A stretch of 64,000 nt of DNA from CAWDXG01 sp963822115 (GCA_963822115.1 CAWGGM010000010.1:62001-126000), one strand, 5' to 3'. Shown: positions 16,214 to 29,327, numbered from the stretch's first letter. Made by a program: numbers and translations. Notes: generated by a model from the sequence alone, not told the origin.

Positions 16214-17842
16214 CTAGCGACGCACCAACGCCCAGAGCGGCGCGCCGTCGCGGCGTACGGCGGCGACGACCTTTCCGCCGCTCTGCTTGCCACGCTCGAG
16301 CACGAGCTGGTGCGGCATTTCGACGGAGGCCGTCACGATCGCCGTTTCGAGCCGGCCCGCGTTGCGCAGCGCGTCCCAGACCCCGGGTGGGACACCCGGT
16401 GCGAGCAGCGTGACCTGCGAGCGACCGAGCGCGTCGATGCGCCGGGCCAGCACGCCCAGCTCGCTGCCGTCGCCGACCGCAAACACGCGGTGGGCTGCCG
16501 CCGAACGCGCGCCGCCGAGCAGCACGTCGTAGGAAGCCGAGTTGGTGCCCGGCGCGCGCAGCGCCAGGAAACCGACCACCACCACGACCAGCGCCGCGGG
16601 GTACATCGCGAGCCGGTCGCCGATCGCCGCGCGCGCTGCCCGCTCCAGGCCGATCGCGGCGAGCAGGGCGACGAACGGCAAGGCCAGCGCTACGCGCGGG
16701 GGGAACACGGTGAGCACGGCAGGCGTGAGCGCGGGACCGAGCGCACCGAAGGCAGCGCCGAGCAGTGCCAGCGCGCCGAGGGCGTGGCGGTCCCGTTGCG
16801 GGCGCAGCGGGCCCCGCGCGAAGATGCGACCGAGCCCGCGATGCACCACGAGCGCAGCGCCGATCAGCGCGCACACGACCAGCACCGCCGGCAGCGAGAC
16901 AGCGAGCCAGAGCGGAGCGTAGCCGAGCGGAACGGGCGGTGAGTCCACCAGTTTGCCGGCGAACAGCGTCGGGCTGACGGATGGGTCCAGCGGCGCGAGC
17001 AACCAGCGGGCGATCTGGATGATGTTCTGGCCCCACAGCGCCGGGTTCAGCGCCAGCAGCAGCGCCGGCACGAGCACCAGCGCGAACACCGCGAATGCCG
17101 GCACAGGCACGCGGCCGCGCGGTGCGAGCCGGCGCGTCGACGGACCCCGCGCGATCCAGAAGTGCACGGCGATCACCGGCAGCACCCACAACGTCGCCAG
17201 CGAAACCGCCACGCCGAAGCCGAGGGCAGCGGCCGCGGCGATGGCCCAGCACATCTCCCGCGCCGATCCCTTTCGCGGAGCGCGGGCGCGCGCGGGGCCG
17301 AGCGAGCGGATGTACGCGGCGAGCAGCAGCAGCCATGCGCAGGCGACCGGGACGCCCGCGCTGCCGACAACACTGTCGTGCAGCCAACGCGGCATCAGCG
17401 CGAGAAGCAACGCCGAGAGTACGGCGACCCTGCGGCCAAGCGACGGGCGCGCAACGGCATACAAGAGGAGCGGCGCCAGCGCCGAGAGCACCAACCAGGG
17501 CAACCGCGCGCTCTCGAGCGGCCCCAGGAGCCCCACGCGACCGACACTCAGCCGGGACCAGGCGCCGAGCAGCACCAGCAGAGTGCCCTGGCCGCCCGAA
17601 GCCGCGTAAACGTCCCGGGCGGAAGCCTGACCGAGCGTCGCGATCCCCTCGGCGGCCGCGCGCCGGACCAGGCTGGTCGCGGCCTCGATGGAGCGCAGTC
17701 GCAGCAGCTCGCCGAAGGCCGGCCCCGTACGCGTCGAGACCAGCACGAGCAGCAGCAGCGAGGCCAGGAACGCGACAAGCACCAGCGCCGGCGCAAGCCA
17801 GCGACCCGGGCGCGGAGTCGGTGCCGGCGACGGCTCGCTCAT
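16214..17842 (-). CDS. Polytopic membrane protein resembling GT-C/PMT-family glycosyltransferases
   Basis: The 542-residue product from ATG 17842 has about 11-12 hydrophobic segments over residues 16-440 and a soluble C-terminal domain of about 100 residues. The layout, together with GYAPLWLAVSLPAVL and FPPRVALALPFVALLAAIG, recalls the ArnT/PMT (GT39/GT83) class that moves sugars from polyprenyl phosphates. The catalytic first-loop acidic pair typical of that class is not obvious, so the assignment is tentative. An upstream in-frame ATG at 17920 would add 26 Arg-rich residues overlapping a possible small membrane ORF (17839-17952), which ends ATGA on this start. Confidence 0.6.
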   Translation of the reverse strand: MSEPSPAPTPRPGRWLAPALVLVAFLASLLLLVLVSTRTGPAFGELLRLRSIEAATSLVRRAAAEGIATLGQASARDVYAASGGQGTLLVLLGAWSRLSVGRVGLLGPLESARLPWLVLSALAPLLLYAVARPSLGRRVAVLSALLLALMPRWLHDSVVGSAGVPVACAWLLLLAAYIRSLGPARARAPRKGSAREMCWAIAAAAALGFGVAVSLATLWVLPVIAVHFWIARGPSTRRLAPRGRVPVPAFAVFALVLVPALLLALNPALWGQNIIQIARWLLAPLDPSVSPTLFAGKLVDSPPVPLGYAPLWLAVSLPAVLVVCALIGAALVVHRGLGRIFARGPLRPQRDRHALGALALLGAAFGALGPALTPAVLTVFPPRVALALPFVALLAAIGLERAARAAIGDRLAMYPAALVVVVVGFLALRAPGTNSASYDVLLGGARSAAAHRVFAVGDGSELGVLARRIDALGRSQVTLLAPGVPPGVWDALRNAGRLETAIVTASVEMPHQLVLERGKQSGGKVVAAVRRDGAPLWALVRR

Positions 17843-17952
17843 CGAAGCAGCAGCGCCACGACCGCTTCGCACAAGGCCAACGCGAAAACGGCCCAGGCGG
17901 CGTAGCCGATCACGCCGCAAGCGGAACCGGGGCGGGAAGGAGAAACAGGCAA
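17839..17952 (-). CDS. Possible 37-residue single-pass membrane peptide
   Basis: In the 132-base gap between the TPR lipoprotein stop (17975) and the membrane-protein start (17842), a frame from TTG 17952 encodes 37 residues whose second half is one continuous hydrophobic helix (VIGYAAWAVFALALCEAVVA, then LLLR). Its stop overlaps the next start as ATGA, the usual sign of translational coupling, and a GGAG lies about 10 bases before the TTG. A GTG at 17913 would give 24 residues. Its position and coupling argue for a real gene, but it has no recognised homologue. Confidence 0.4.
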   Translation of the reverse strand: MPVSPSRPGSACGVIGYAAWAVFALALCEAVVALLLR

Positions 17953-17974
17953 GGTGGGGAGTCTCCGGACGCCG

Positions 17975-18745
17975 TCAGTACTCGTCGTTCACCTTCTTGA
18001 TGATCTCGCGGTAGCGCTTGTCTCGCCTGAGCGGCCCGAACTCCGACTGCCGCCGCGAGCGATGGATCCAGTCGTCCAGCGAGCGGTGGACTCGCAGGAA
18101 GCGCGGGCGCTTGAGTGCCTTGGCGATCTCCAGCGCCTGCTTGAAGTTGTCGGCGCATTGATCGACATCCTTCTTCAGGCAATAGGCGCGGGCCAGCGCA
18201 TAGAAGACCTCGGCGCTATTGGACCAGTTCTTCTTCGCGATGGCGAGCTGGGTCAGCGCCGAGTCGCCATCCTTCTTGCGGAGGTACGCATAGGCGCTGT
18301 CCATCCTGAGGTAGTAGTGCTCGACCTGGGGCAGCGTGCACTGCTGGTCGTGGAGCTTCTCCGCTTGCTTGTAGAAAACCAGCGCGTCGTCCGCCGCCTG
18401 CTCGTACTTCTTCGTCCCGTCCGACAGGTGCTTGCCGAACAGCGCTGCGTCGCCGCGCCAGACCCGCAGCGTGGCGCTGTGTGGGTAGTTCTTGATCAGG
18501 TGGTCCAGCAGCATGGCCGCCTCGTCGTAGCGCTTGTCGTGGAAGGCCGTGATCGACGGGCGGAACTCCCCGGGTTTGGGGTCGATGCTGTGTCCGTTCG
18601 GGCACGGACCCGTCGACACCGGGCGAGGAGCAGCGCTCGCTACCGGAGCGGGCGGAGGCCCCTTCTTCTTCTTGCAGGCAAGCAGCGACAGACCGACGAC
18701 GGCCACAAGGGCGACCGCCTGGCGCAGGGACGGGGCCGGCTTCAT
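17975..18745 (-). CDS. TPR-containing lipoprotein
   Basis: From ATG 18745 the product has 256 residues: a signal peptide with lipobox LSLLAC followed by KKKK, an Ala/Pro linker, then helical repeats (about 75-225) of TPR type, such as KRYDEAAMLLDHLIKNYP and SAEVFYALARAYCLKKDVDQ. Similar small TPR lipoproteins act as periplasmic scaffolds for outer-membrane complexes. The longer open frame to 19045 is rejected because its extra 100 residues are Arg/Pro-rich and cross the gltB region. The downstream small ORF and membrane-protein gene probably form an operon with it. Confidence 0.75.
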   Translation of the reverse strand: MKPAPSLRQAVALVAVVGLSLLACKKKKGPPPAPVASAAPRPVSTGPCPNGHSIDPKPGEFRPSITAFHDKRYDEAAMLLDHLIKNYPHSATLRVWRGDAALFGKHLSDGTKKYEQAADDALVFYKQAEKLHDQQCTLPQVEHYYLRMDSAYAYLRKKDGDSALTQLAIAKKNWSNSAEVFYALARAYCLKKDVDQCADNFKQALEIAKALKRPRFLRVHRSLDDWIHRSRRQSEFGPLRRDKRYREIIKKVNDEY

Positions 18746-18794
18746 GATCCGGGCACGTACCAGTGCGAGCACAGGGCCACAACGTCGCCGCGCC

Positions 18795-18811
18795 ACCCGG
18801 GCCGCCCGGGT
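18795..18811. promoter_or_regulatory. 7-bp inverted repeat (ACCCGGG-CCG-CCCGGGT)
   Basis: Perfect 7-bp arms around a 3-base centre, 21 bases from the larger palindrome in the same intergenic region. Candidate operator or hairpin; function unknown. Confidence 0.3.
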
Positions 18812-18832
18812 TTCCCTGCCCTGCCGAAGCAA

Positions 18833-18848
18833 GGCCGACCGGTCGGCC
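18833..18848. promoter_or_regulatory. Perfect 16-bp palindrome upstream of gltB
   Basis: GGCCGACCGGTCGGCC is fully self-complementary. It lies about 210 bases before the gltB start and 90 bases before the divergent lipoprotein gene. Candidate operator for nitrogen-responsive control, which is a guess from location. Confidence 0.35.
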
Positions 18849-19056
18849 CGCTGCTGCTTGCGCGGCGCGTCACTCCATGGCCCAATAGCGCGGGGCCGGC
18901 CCGGCCCATGTCTTCCCCACTCGCGCGCAGCCGCAGGCGAGCACGAGTCGGGGGGAGACCGCAGGCGCGCAGGCCCGAAGGGCCGAGCACCTGCGAGTGG
19001 GGGCATCCCTGCACGCCAACTGGATGGGACACCCGCCGTCCACACCCGACCCTCCG

Positions 19057-23619
<4,563 letters not shown>

Positions 23620-23630
23620 AGGGCTGGCTG

Positions 23631-25052
23631 TTGGGAAAGATCACGGGATTCCTCGAGTACGAGCGCAAGGTCGCCTCCAAGCGTCCTGTCCCCGAACGTG
23701 TGCGCGACTTCCGCGAGTTCGAGCTACCGGTCGTCAAGAACGAGCTCGCGACGCAGGGTGCGCGCTGCATGGACTGCGGGATCCCGTTTTGCAACACCGG
23801 CTGCCCGCTCGGGAATCTGATCCCGGACTGGAACGACGCCGTCTACCGGGACAGGCCCCGCGAAGCGATCGCGCTCTTGCACGCAACCAACAATTTTCCG
23901 GAGTTCACCGGCCGCGTCTGCCCGGCTCCGTGTGAAGCGGCCTGCGTTCTGGGGATCAATGCCGATCCGGTATCCATCAAGCTGATCGAGAAGTCGATCA
24001 TCGACCGGGCCTGGGACGAAGGTCTCATCCTGCCGGAGCCCGCGAAGACGCGCACGAACAAGCGCGTCGCGGTGATCGGCTCGGGGCCCGCGGGGCTCGC
24101 CGCGGCGCAGGAACTGGCGCGCGCCGGACACAACGTGACGGTGTACGAGAAGGCGGATCGAATCGGCGGCCTTCTGACCTACGGCATTCCCGATTTCAAG
24201 CTGGACAAGCAGCTGGTCGAACGCCGGGTCGAGCAGATGCGCGCCGAGGGCGTCGTGTTCGAGACGGGGGTCGACGTCGGCCGCTCGGTGACGGCGGCGG
24301 AACTGCAGTCGCGCTTCGACGCGGTCTGCCTGGCGACCGGCTCGAGGAAGCCCCGCGATCTGCCGATACCCGGGCGCGAGCTCGACGGCGTGCACTTCGC
24401 CATGGATTTCCTCGAGCAGCAGAACCGGCGCGTTGCCGGGCAGCCGGTGCCGGACGAAATCGCGATCCTGGCGACCGACAAGAAGGTCGTGGTGATCGGC
24501 GGAGGCGACACGGGCAGCGACTGCATCGGCACCTCGCACCGCCAGGGCGCGACGAGCGTCACCAGCCTGGAGATCATGCCGCGCCCGCCCGACGAGCGCT
24601 CGCCAAGCACGCCGTGGCCGATGTGGCCGCTCATGCTGCGCACGTCGAGCTCGCACGAGGAAGGCGGCGAGCGCGACTTCAGCGTATCGACAGAACGCAT
24701 AGGTGGCACGGACGGGCGCGTGGAGCGGCTGCACTGCGTGCGGGTGGAGTTCAAGGACGGAGCGTTCCAGCGCATACCGGGCACGGAGTTCGAGCTGGAA
24801 GCCGATCTGGTGCTGCTGGCGCTGGGCTTCGTGCACCCCGAGCACGAAGGCCTGATCGAGGCGCTCGACCTGCGCCTCGACCGCCGCGGCAACATCGAGC
24901 TCGACAGCGACTTCATGAGCTCGGTGCCCGGCGTGTTCGCGGCCGGAGACTGCCAGCGCGGTCAGTCGCTGGTCGTCTGGGCGATCGCCGACGGGCGCAA
25001 GGCGGCCCGGGGGATCGACCGCTATCTGATGGGCGGGACCGAGCTGCGGTAG
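23631..25052 (+). CDS. gltD: Glutamate synthase small subunit
   Basis: GltD passes electrons from NADPH through FAD and 4Fe-4S clusters to GltB. The 473-residue product has the N-terminal cysteine clusters (CMDCGIPFCNTGCPLGN and RVCPAPCEAACVLG), the FAD-binding GSGPAGLAAAQELARAG (about 144-160) and the NADPH-binding GGGDTGSDCIGTSHR (about 290-305), ending in the usual GDCQRGQSLVVWAIADG segment. The start is TTG at 23631, 11 bases after gltB with GAGGG as ribosome binding site. Length is normal. The following sequence (25053 on) includes a small CCCCGGGG element and a T-rich patch that may terminate the operon weakly. Confidence 0.97.
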   Translation: MGKITGFLEYERKVASKRPVPERVRDFREFELPVVKNELATQGARCMDCGIPFCNTGCPLGNLIPDWNDAVYRDRPREAIALLHATNNFPEFTGRVCPAPCEAACVLGINADPVSIKLIEKSIIDRAWDEGLILPEPAKTRTNKRVAVIGSGPAGLAAAQELARAGHNVTVYEKADRIGGLLTYGIPDFKLDKQLVERRVEQMRAEGVVFETGVDVGRSVTAAELQSRFDAVCLATGSRKPRDLPIPGRELDGVHFAMDFLEQQNRRVAGQPVPDEIAILATDKKVVVIGGGDTGSDCIGTSHRQGATSVTSLEIMPRPPDERSPSTPWPMWPLMLRTSSSHEEGGERDFSVSTERIGGTDGRVERLHCVRVEFKDGAFQRIPGTEFELEADLVLLALGFVHPEHEGLIEALDLRLDRRGNIELDSDFMSSVPGVFAAGDCQRGQSLVVWAIADGRKAARGIDRYLMGGTELR

Positions 25053-25179
25053 CTTCCCCGGGGCTTTCCTTTTCGATTCCAGCAGCTTGTGGCCCGGGAC
25101 CGAGCCCCGCGCTGCGGGCGTTTCGGCGATCTTCGTCGATCCGTGCGATACTGGAAAGCAGAGTCCCCCCGGAGGCTTT

Positions 25180-26015
25180 TTGACGTCCAGCTCCCGCAAG
25201 CCGAAGTCCGGTCGCCCCCAACAGAACGCCCGCAAAACCCGCCGCCAGGCGCCCCCTCCTCCGTCCAGCCGGGCTGCGGCGCGCGAGGTCGAAGCGTCCG
25301 CGCCGGAAATCCGTGTTGGATACGGACCAGCAGGGCGCGAGACACTCGCCGCGATCGCCGAAGAGCTGGTCGCCGTGGTCCAGGGCGCAGCGCCGGTGGC
25401 CGCGCCGGAAAGGCGGCCGCCGGAGCCCAGGAGCGAGGGAGAGCGCCCGACTACGGGCTACGAGGAACGGGCGCCGGTACCGCGCAGGACGGCTCCAACA
25501 GCGCCCCAACGGCCCGGCTCGGCGCCGGACATCGCGCTCGGTCAGGGGCCAGCGGGGCGGGAAACGCTGTCGGCCATCGCGGACGAGTTGGTGGCTGAAC
25601 CTGCGACGGGCGTCCGGGCGCGCAGGCATACGCTGGGCTTCGAGGACGGCCCGGCCGAACCGGCAAGGGAACCAGCCCCCAGATCACCGCAGCCCCGCAG
25701 CCGGCCGGGCGGGATACGCTCGCCGCGCTCGGGCGCGAGCTGGAAGACAAGCTGGGCGCCTCCGAACCCGAATCGGGCACCCAACCGCGCAGCACCGAGG
25801 CCCTCGAGGTGTTCGAGATGGTCACGTTCGTGGTTCGCGGGCCCGAGCTGTCCCGGCTCTCGTCGCAGCAGGCGCGCCGGGATTTCGTCGCCGAGCGACT
25901 ACTCCAGCGACTGCCGGTGGCTTCCATCGACAAGGTGGATCGCATCGATGTGACGCCGTGGACGGTGCGGGGCACCGTCATCGTCCGCGTCTGGTGCCGG
26001 GTCCCCGAAGCGTAG
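25180..26015 (+). CDS. Repeat protein with three PAGR-[ED]-TL motifs, frameshifted
   Basis: A TTG at 25180, 4 bases after a strong GGAGG, starts a basic, Pro/Arg-rich protein. It carries GPAGRETLAAIAEELV (near 25325-25375) and GPAGRETLSAIADELV (near 25548-25595). A third copy, PAGRDTLAALGRELED (near 25699-25746), is in another frame, which continues to a 70-residue C-terminal domain with EVFEMVTFVVRGPELSRL and ends VWCRVPEA at 26015. Adding one C to the C5 run at 25676-25680 joins everything into 278 residues. The protein looks like disordered linkers carrying three short helical motifs plus a folded C-terminus. I know no such family. It precedes the PlsB-like gene by 37 bases. Confidence 0.6.
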
Positions 26016-26037
26016 CCTGGTGGCCCCCGCCATCTGG

Positions 26038-26043
26038 TAGGCT
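26038..26043 (+). promoter_or_regulatory. Putative -10 box (TAGGCT) for the plsB-like gene
   Basis: TAGGCT, preceded by TGG, lies 9 bases before ATG 26053. The spacer GCCGGGAGC contains GGGAG, but it is only one base from the ATG, too close to be a normal ribosome binding site. Confidence 0.4.
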
Positions 26044-26052
26044 GCCGGGAGC

Positions 26053-27675
26053 ATGCGGCCGGAAGACAGGGAGCGGGCGCAGATCGAGTCGGCCAACCGC
26101 GTCGTGGATCTCCACGTTGCGCAGGCCGGCGAAAACGCCCGGGAATATCTCGAGGACCTGATTGGCGACACGCTCTACTACGAGCGCCAACGCCTGGAAC
26201 ACGAGCCGAGGGGTGACGCGCGCACGCGCGGCGACGCGGCGTTCTACCACAAGGTCGCGCGCAGGCTGCGCCACGCTTCGACGGCGGACCTGCGCGAGCT
26301 GCTCGAGGAGATCACGCGCCGTTTCTCCGCGGAAGTCGTCGGCAACTTCGACGAGCGCGTCTACAAGCTGACGACCACGGTCGTCCCCGCGGGGCTGTCA
26401 CTCATGCTCAACGCGATGAGCCCGAGGCGCTTGGGATCGCTTTCGGCTCTGCGCGAAGGACTGGCCGGCCACATCCAGATCCAGGGCGAGACGGACCACG
26501 TCCGCGACTTGCTCGATCAGGGCACGCTGGTCGTCGTTCCCACCCACTCCTCGCACCTGGACAGCATCATCCTCGGCTATTCGGCGCATCTGCTGGGGCT
26601 GCCGCCGCTGCTCTACGGAGCCGGGCTCAATCTCTTCAACAATCCGCTCGTCTCGTTCTTCATGAACCACCTGGGCGCCTACCGGGTGGACCGCAAGAAG
26701 AAGTCGCTGGTCTACAAGGACGTGCTCAAGGAGTTCGCCTCGGTGGCGCTCGAGATGGGCTACCACAACCTGTTCTTCCCGGGCGGCACCCGCAGTCGCA
26801 GCGGCTCGGTGGAACAGCACCTGAAGCGGGGGCTGCTCGGCACGGCCATCCGCGCGTACGTGGAGAACCTGCGCTCAGGTCGACCGAAACCCGGCATCTT
26901 CATCGTCCCCTGCACGATCTCGTACAAGCTGGTGCTGGAAGCCGAGACGCTCGTCGAGGACCACCTGAAAGAGACCGGCAAGTCGCAGTACATCATCGAC
27001 TACGACGAATTCTCCCGCCCGCGCCGGGTGCTCAACTTCATGTCGGACCTGGTCTCGCTGGACGGCCGTATCGTGCTCACGTTCAGCGAACCGCTCGACC
27101 TGGTCGGCAACCGCGTCGATCCGCAGGGACAGAGCCTGGACCCGCGCGGCAGGCCGGTCGATCCGCGGCGCTACGTCCTGTCGAACGGCGTGCCTGTCCA
27201 CGACGACCAGCGCGACAAGGAATTCACCAACGAAACCGCGGGTCGCATCGCCGAGGCGTTCCTGCGCGACAACGTGATCATGTCGACGCACGTGGTCGCC
27301 TGGTCGCTGTTCCGCCTGCTAGAGCGCAAGAACCCCCAACTGGATCTGTACCGGCTGATCCGCACCGGAGGTACGACGCCGTCGCTGCCGATCACGGATG
27401 TGGCAAGCGAGGTCGATCGCACGCTCACGGCTATCCGCGAGTTGTCCCTTCGCCCGCGCCTCGGCAGCGAGCTCGAGCAGGGCGACACGCTCGACATCAT
27501 TGCCGACGCGCTCAGATACTTCGGCACCTACCACACCCAGCCCGCGGCCATCCGCCAGGGAGACCGCGTGTTCCACAAGGATGTGAAGCTTCTGTACTAC
27601 TACGGCAACCGGCTCCGCGGCTACGAGCTCGGCCGGCGGCTCGCCGAACGACGCGAGGAGGTGCTTTCGCCATGA
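26053..27675 (+). CDS. plsB: Glycerol-3-phosphate acyltransferase, PlsB type
   Basis: This enzyme adds the first acyl chain to glycerol-3-phosphate, the entry step of phospholipid synthesis, at the inner membrane. The 540-residue product shows all four acyltransferase blocks: HSSHLD (165-170, the H-x4-D catalytic motif), GAGLNLFNNPLVSFFMNHLG (block II, 189-208), FFPGGTRSRSG (241-251, block III, substrate phosphate binding) and IVPCTISYKLVLE (block IV). These are close to PlsB and animal GPAT rather than PlsC. It is shorter than E. coli PlsB (807), mainly at the ends. Its stop overlaps the gpsA start by 4 bases (ATGA), so substrate synthesis and use are coupled. Confidence 0.88.
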   Translation: MRPEDRERAQIESANRVVDLHVAQAGENAREYLEDLIGDTLYYERQRLEHEPRGDARTRGDAAFYHKVARRLRHASTADLRELLEEITRRFSAEVVGNFDERVYKLTTTVVPAGLSLMLNAMSPRRLGSLSALREGLAGHIQIQGETDHVRDLLDQGTLVVVPTHSSHLDSIILGYSAHLLGLPPLLYGAGLNLFNNPLVSFFMNHLGAYRVDRKKKSLVYKDVLKEFASVALEMGYHNLFFPGGTRSRSGSVEQHLKRGLLGTAIRAYVENLRSGRPKPGIFIVPCTISYKLVLEAETLVEDHLKETGKSQYIIDYDEFSRPRRVLNFMSDLVSLDGRIVLTFSEPLDLVGNRVDPQGQSLDPRGRPVDPRRYVLSNGVPVHDDQRDKEFTNETAGRIAEAFLRDNVIMSTHVVAWSLFRLLERKNPQLDLYRLIRTGGTTPSLPITDVASEVDRTLTAIRELSLRPRLGSELEQGDTLDIIADALRYFGTYHTQPAAIRQGDRVFHKDVKLLYYYGNRLRGYELGRRLAERREEVLSP

Positions 27676-28694
27676 GCGGCGCAAACGAGGAACCCGTAGC
27701 CGTCATCGGCGCGGGCAGCTGGGGCACGACGCTCGCGAAGATCCTCGGCGACAACGGCCGCCAGACGCTGCTCTGGGCGCGCCGCGAGGAACTCTGCCGG
27801 GAGATCAACGAGTCGCGGGAAAATCGCGACTATCTGCCCGGCGCCGAGCTCCCGCCCAGCGTGGAGGCTACGCACGATCTCGAGCGGGTGTGCGAGACCT
27901 GCAAGCTGATGCTGCTCGTCATCCCCTCGCACGGGCTGCGCAAACTCGCCTACGAGCTCGGCGGATACGTGAGCGGGGAGCATGTCGTGGTGCACGCCAC
28001 CAAGGGCATCGAACAGGAGACCTTCAAGCGCATGAGCGAGGTCCTGATCGAAGAGACCTGCCTCAGGAAGATCGGCGTACTCACCGGTCCGAACCTGGCC
28101 AAGGAGCTTGCCATGCGGCAACCCGCGGGCACGCTGGTGGCATCGCGCTACGACGAGGTGTTCCGACGCGCCCACGCGGCGCTGTCGAGCGAGTACTTCC
28201 GGGTCTACTGGGGACAGGATGTCGTGGGCGCGGAGGTCGGCGGAGCATTCAAGAATATCGTGGCGCTGGCCGCAGGCGTCGTGACGGGGCTCGGGCTGGG
28301 AGAGAACAGCAAGGCCCTGCTGCTCACACGCGGGCTCAGCGAGATGGCCCGGCTCGGTGTGGCCATGGGGGCCGAGATCATGACGTTCGGCGGCATGGCC
28401 GGCATCGGTGACCTGATCGCGACCTGCTCGTCGACGCTCTCCCGCAATCACCAGGTCGGGGCGCGCCTCGCGAAGGGCGAATCGCTCCAGCAGATCCAGG
28501 ATCACATGCAGATGGTCGCAGAAGGCGTAAAGACCACCGGCGCAGTGCACGGCTTTGCGACACGGAAAAGTCTCGATCTCCCCATCGTCCGGGCCGTCTA
28601 CCACCTGCTCTACGAGGGTGGGACCGCAATGGAGCTGCTCGACGACCTGATGAGTATCCCGACCGGCGCGGAGTTCGTCGCCCTGACCGTATAG
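27672..28694 (+). CDS. gpsA: Glycerol-3-phosphate dehydrogenase [NAD(P)+]
   Basis: GpsA reduces dihydroxyacetone phosphate to sn-glycerol-3-phosphate, the backbone for phospholipids. The 340-residue product has the Rossmann motif VIGAGSWGTTLA near residue 10, GPNLAKELA in the substrate region, the catalytic Lys in GGAFKNIVALAAGV, and the C-terminal signature GMAGIGDLIATCSSTLSRNH. Length matches the family. It overlaps the upstream PlsB-type acyltransferase gene by 4 bases, which is a functional pairing: product of one is substrate of the other. Confidence 0.97.
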   Translation: MSGANEEPVAVIGAGSWGTTLAKILGDNGRQTLLWARREELCREINESRENRDYLPGAELPPSVEATHDLERVCETCKLMLLVIPSHGLRKLAYELGGYVSGEHVVVHATKGIEQETFKRMSEVLIEETCLRKIGVLTGPNLAKELAMRQPAGTLVASRYDEVFRRAHAALSSEYFRVYWGQDVVGAEVGGAFKNIVALAAGVVTGLGLGENSKALLLTRGLSEMARLGVAMGAEIMTFGGMAGIGDLIATCSSTLSRNHQVGARLAKGESLQQIQDHMQMVAEGVKTTGAVHGFATRKSLDLPIVRAVYHLLYEGGTAMELLDDLMSIPTGAEFVALTV

Positions 28695-28701
28695 CCGGCT
28701 T

Positions 28702-28728
28702 GGCGCCTTTGCGTCTGATCAAGGCGCC
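28702..28728. terminator. Hairpin after gpsA
   Basis: GGCGCCTT and AAGGCGCC form a perfect 8-bp stem with an 11-base loop, starting 8 bases after the gpsA stop. No T tract follows, so it may act as a Rho-assisted terminator or transcript-stabilising stem. Confidence 0.45.
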
Positions 28729-28744
28729 GGCCGACTGGATCGGC

Positions 28745-28750
28745 TATACT
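28745..28750 (+). promoter_or_regulatory. Putative -10 box (TATACT) for the receiver-like gene
   Basis: TATACT matches five of six consensus bases and lies 11 bases before ATG 28762, giving a predicted leader of about 5 bases. No -35 element is evident. Confidence 0.5.
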
Positions 28751-28761
28751 GCCCCGTTGAT

Positions 28762-29196
28762 ATGGCTGCGCGCATCCTGGTAGTGGAGCCGGTCCGGGCC
28801 GTGGCGAAGGCGATCGCGAGTGTGCTCGAACGCCACGATCACAGGGTGACCGTTGTCGGCAGTGCCGCGGAAGCCGACCTGCATCCGGAGCGCTTCGACT
28901 GCGGCGTGGTCAGCGACATGCTGCCGGAGGGAAATGGGCTGTCTCTCGCCGGCTGGCTGCTGGCCGAGGACCGGCTCGGCTGCGTCGTCTTCTTCGGCCA
29001 CGCCGAGGACGTTGACACGCGCCTCAGGGCCAGCAATCTCGGAACGTATCTGCAGCGAAACGACGGCCTGCACGCGTTGGCGTCGGCGGTCGACGAGGCT
29101 GTCAGCGACACGCACGAGCGCGCCCGCGCGGTGGGCGAAGCGGACCCGGGGGCACTCCGGATCGAGCTGAAATCCGGCAAGCGACGGCGTCGTTAG
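28762..29196 (+). CDS. Single-domain receiver-like protein
   Basis: The 144-residue product has the fold and size of a stand-alone response-regulator receiver: ARILVVEPVRAVAKAI at the first strand, a probable phospho-acceptor Asp in VVSDMLPEGNGL (about residue 53) and VVFFGHAED at the fourth strand. However the first acidic pair is EP rather than D-D/E, and the conserved Lys near residue 100 is not clear (YLQRNDGL), so phosphorylation may be altered or absent. The tail is basic (KSGKRRRR). It has no output domain and no adjacent kinase. Confidence 0.7.
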   Translation: MAARILVVEPVRAVAKAIASVLERHDHRVTVVGSAAEADLHPERFDCGVVSDMLPEGNGLSLAGWLLAEDRLGCVVFFGHAEDVDTRLRASNLGTYLQRNDGLHALASAVDEAVSDTHERARAVGEADPGALRIELKSGKRRRR

Positions 29197-29327
29197 CACG
29201 CTGGCCCCTGGCCGGGCCCGGAGCCCGCAGCCGGCATCGCAGGCGACTGTCCGCACGTGCAGAGCCCGGCCGAACCACCGGTCGCTCATCGCGCTCCGCC
29301 CGCAGCCATGCTAGCAGGCGACGCCAC

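Larger units (their letters stand above)
18746..19056. other. 311-bp divergent intergenic region upstream of gltB
   Basis: No gene is credible here. It contains two striking inverted repeats, one at 18795-18811 and one at 18833-18848, in an otherwise GC-rich stretch. I find no recognisable sigma-70 or sigma-54 promoter. Confidence 0.5.

Noticed and set aside
18746..19045. Extension of the TPR lipoprotein to 19045
   Set aside because: It would bury the signal peptide and lipobox behind 100 Arg/Pro-rich residues and overlap the gltB start region.
18997..19056. Longer gltB start at 18997
   Set aside because: It would add 20 residues before the propeptide; the ATG at 19057 places the nucleophilic Cys at residue 19, as expected for GltB.
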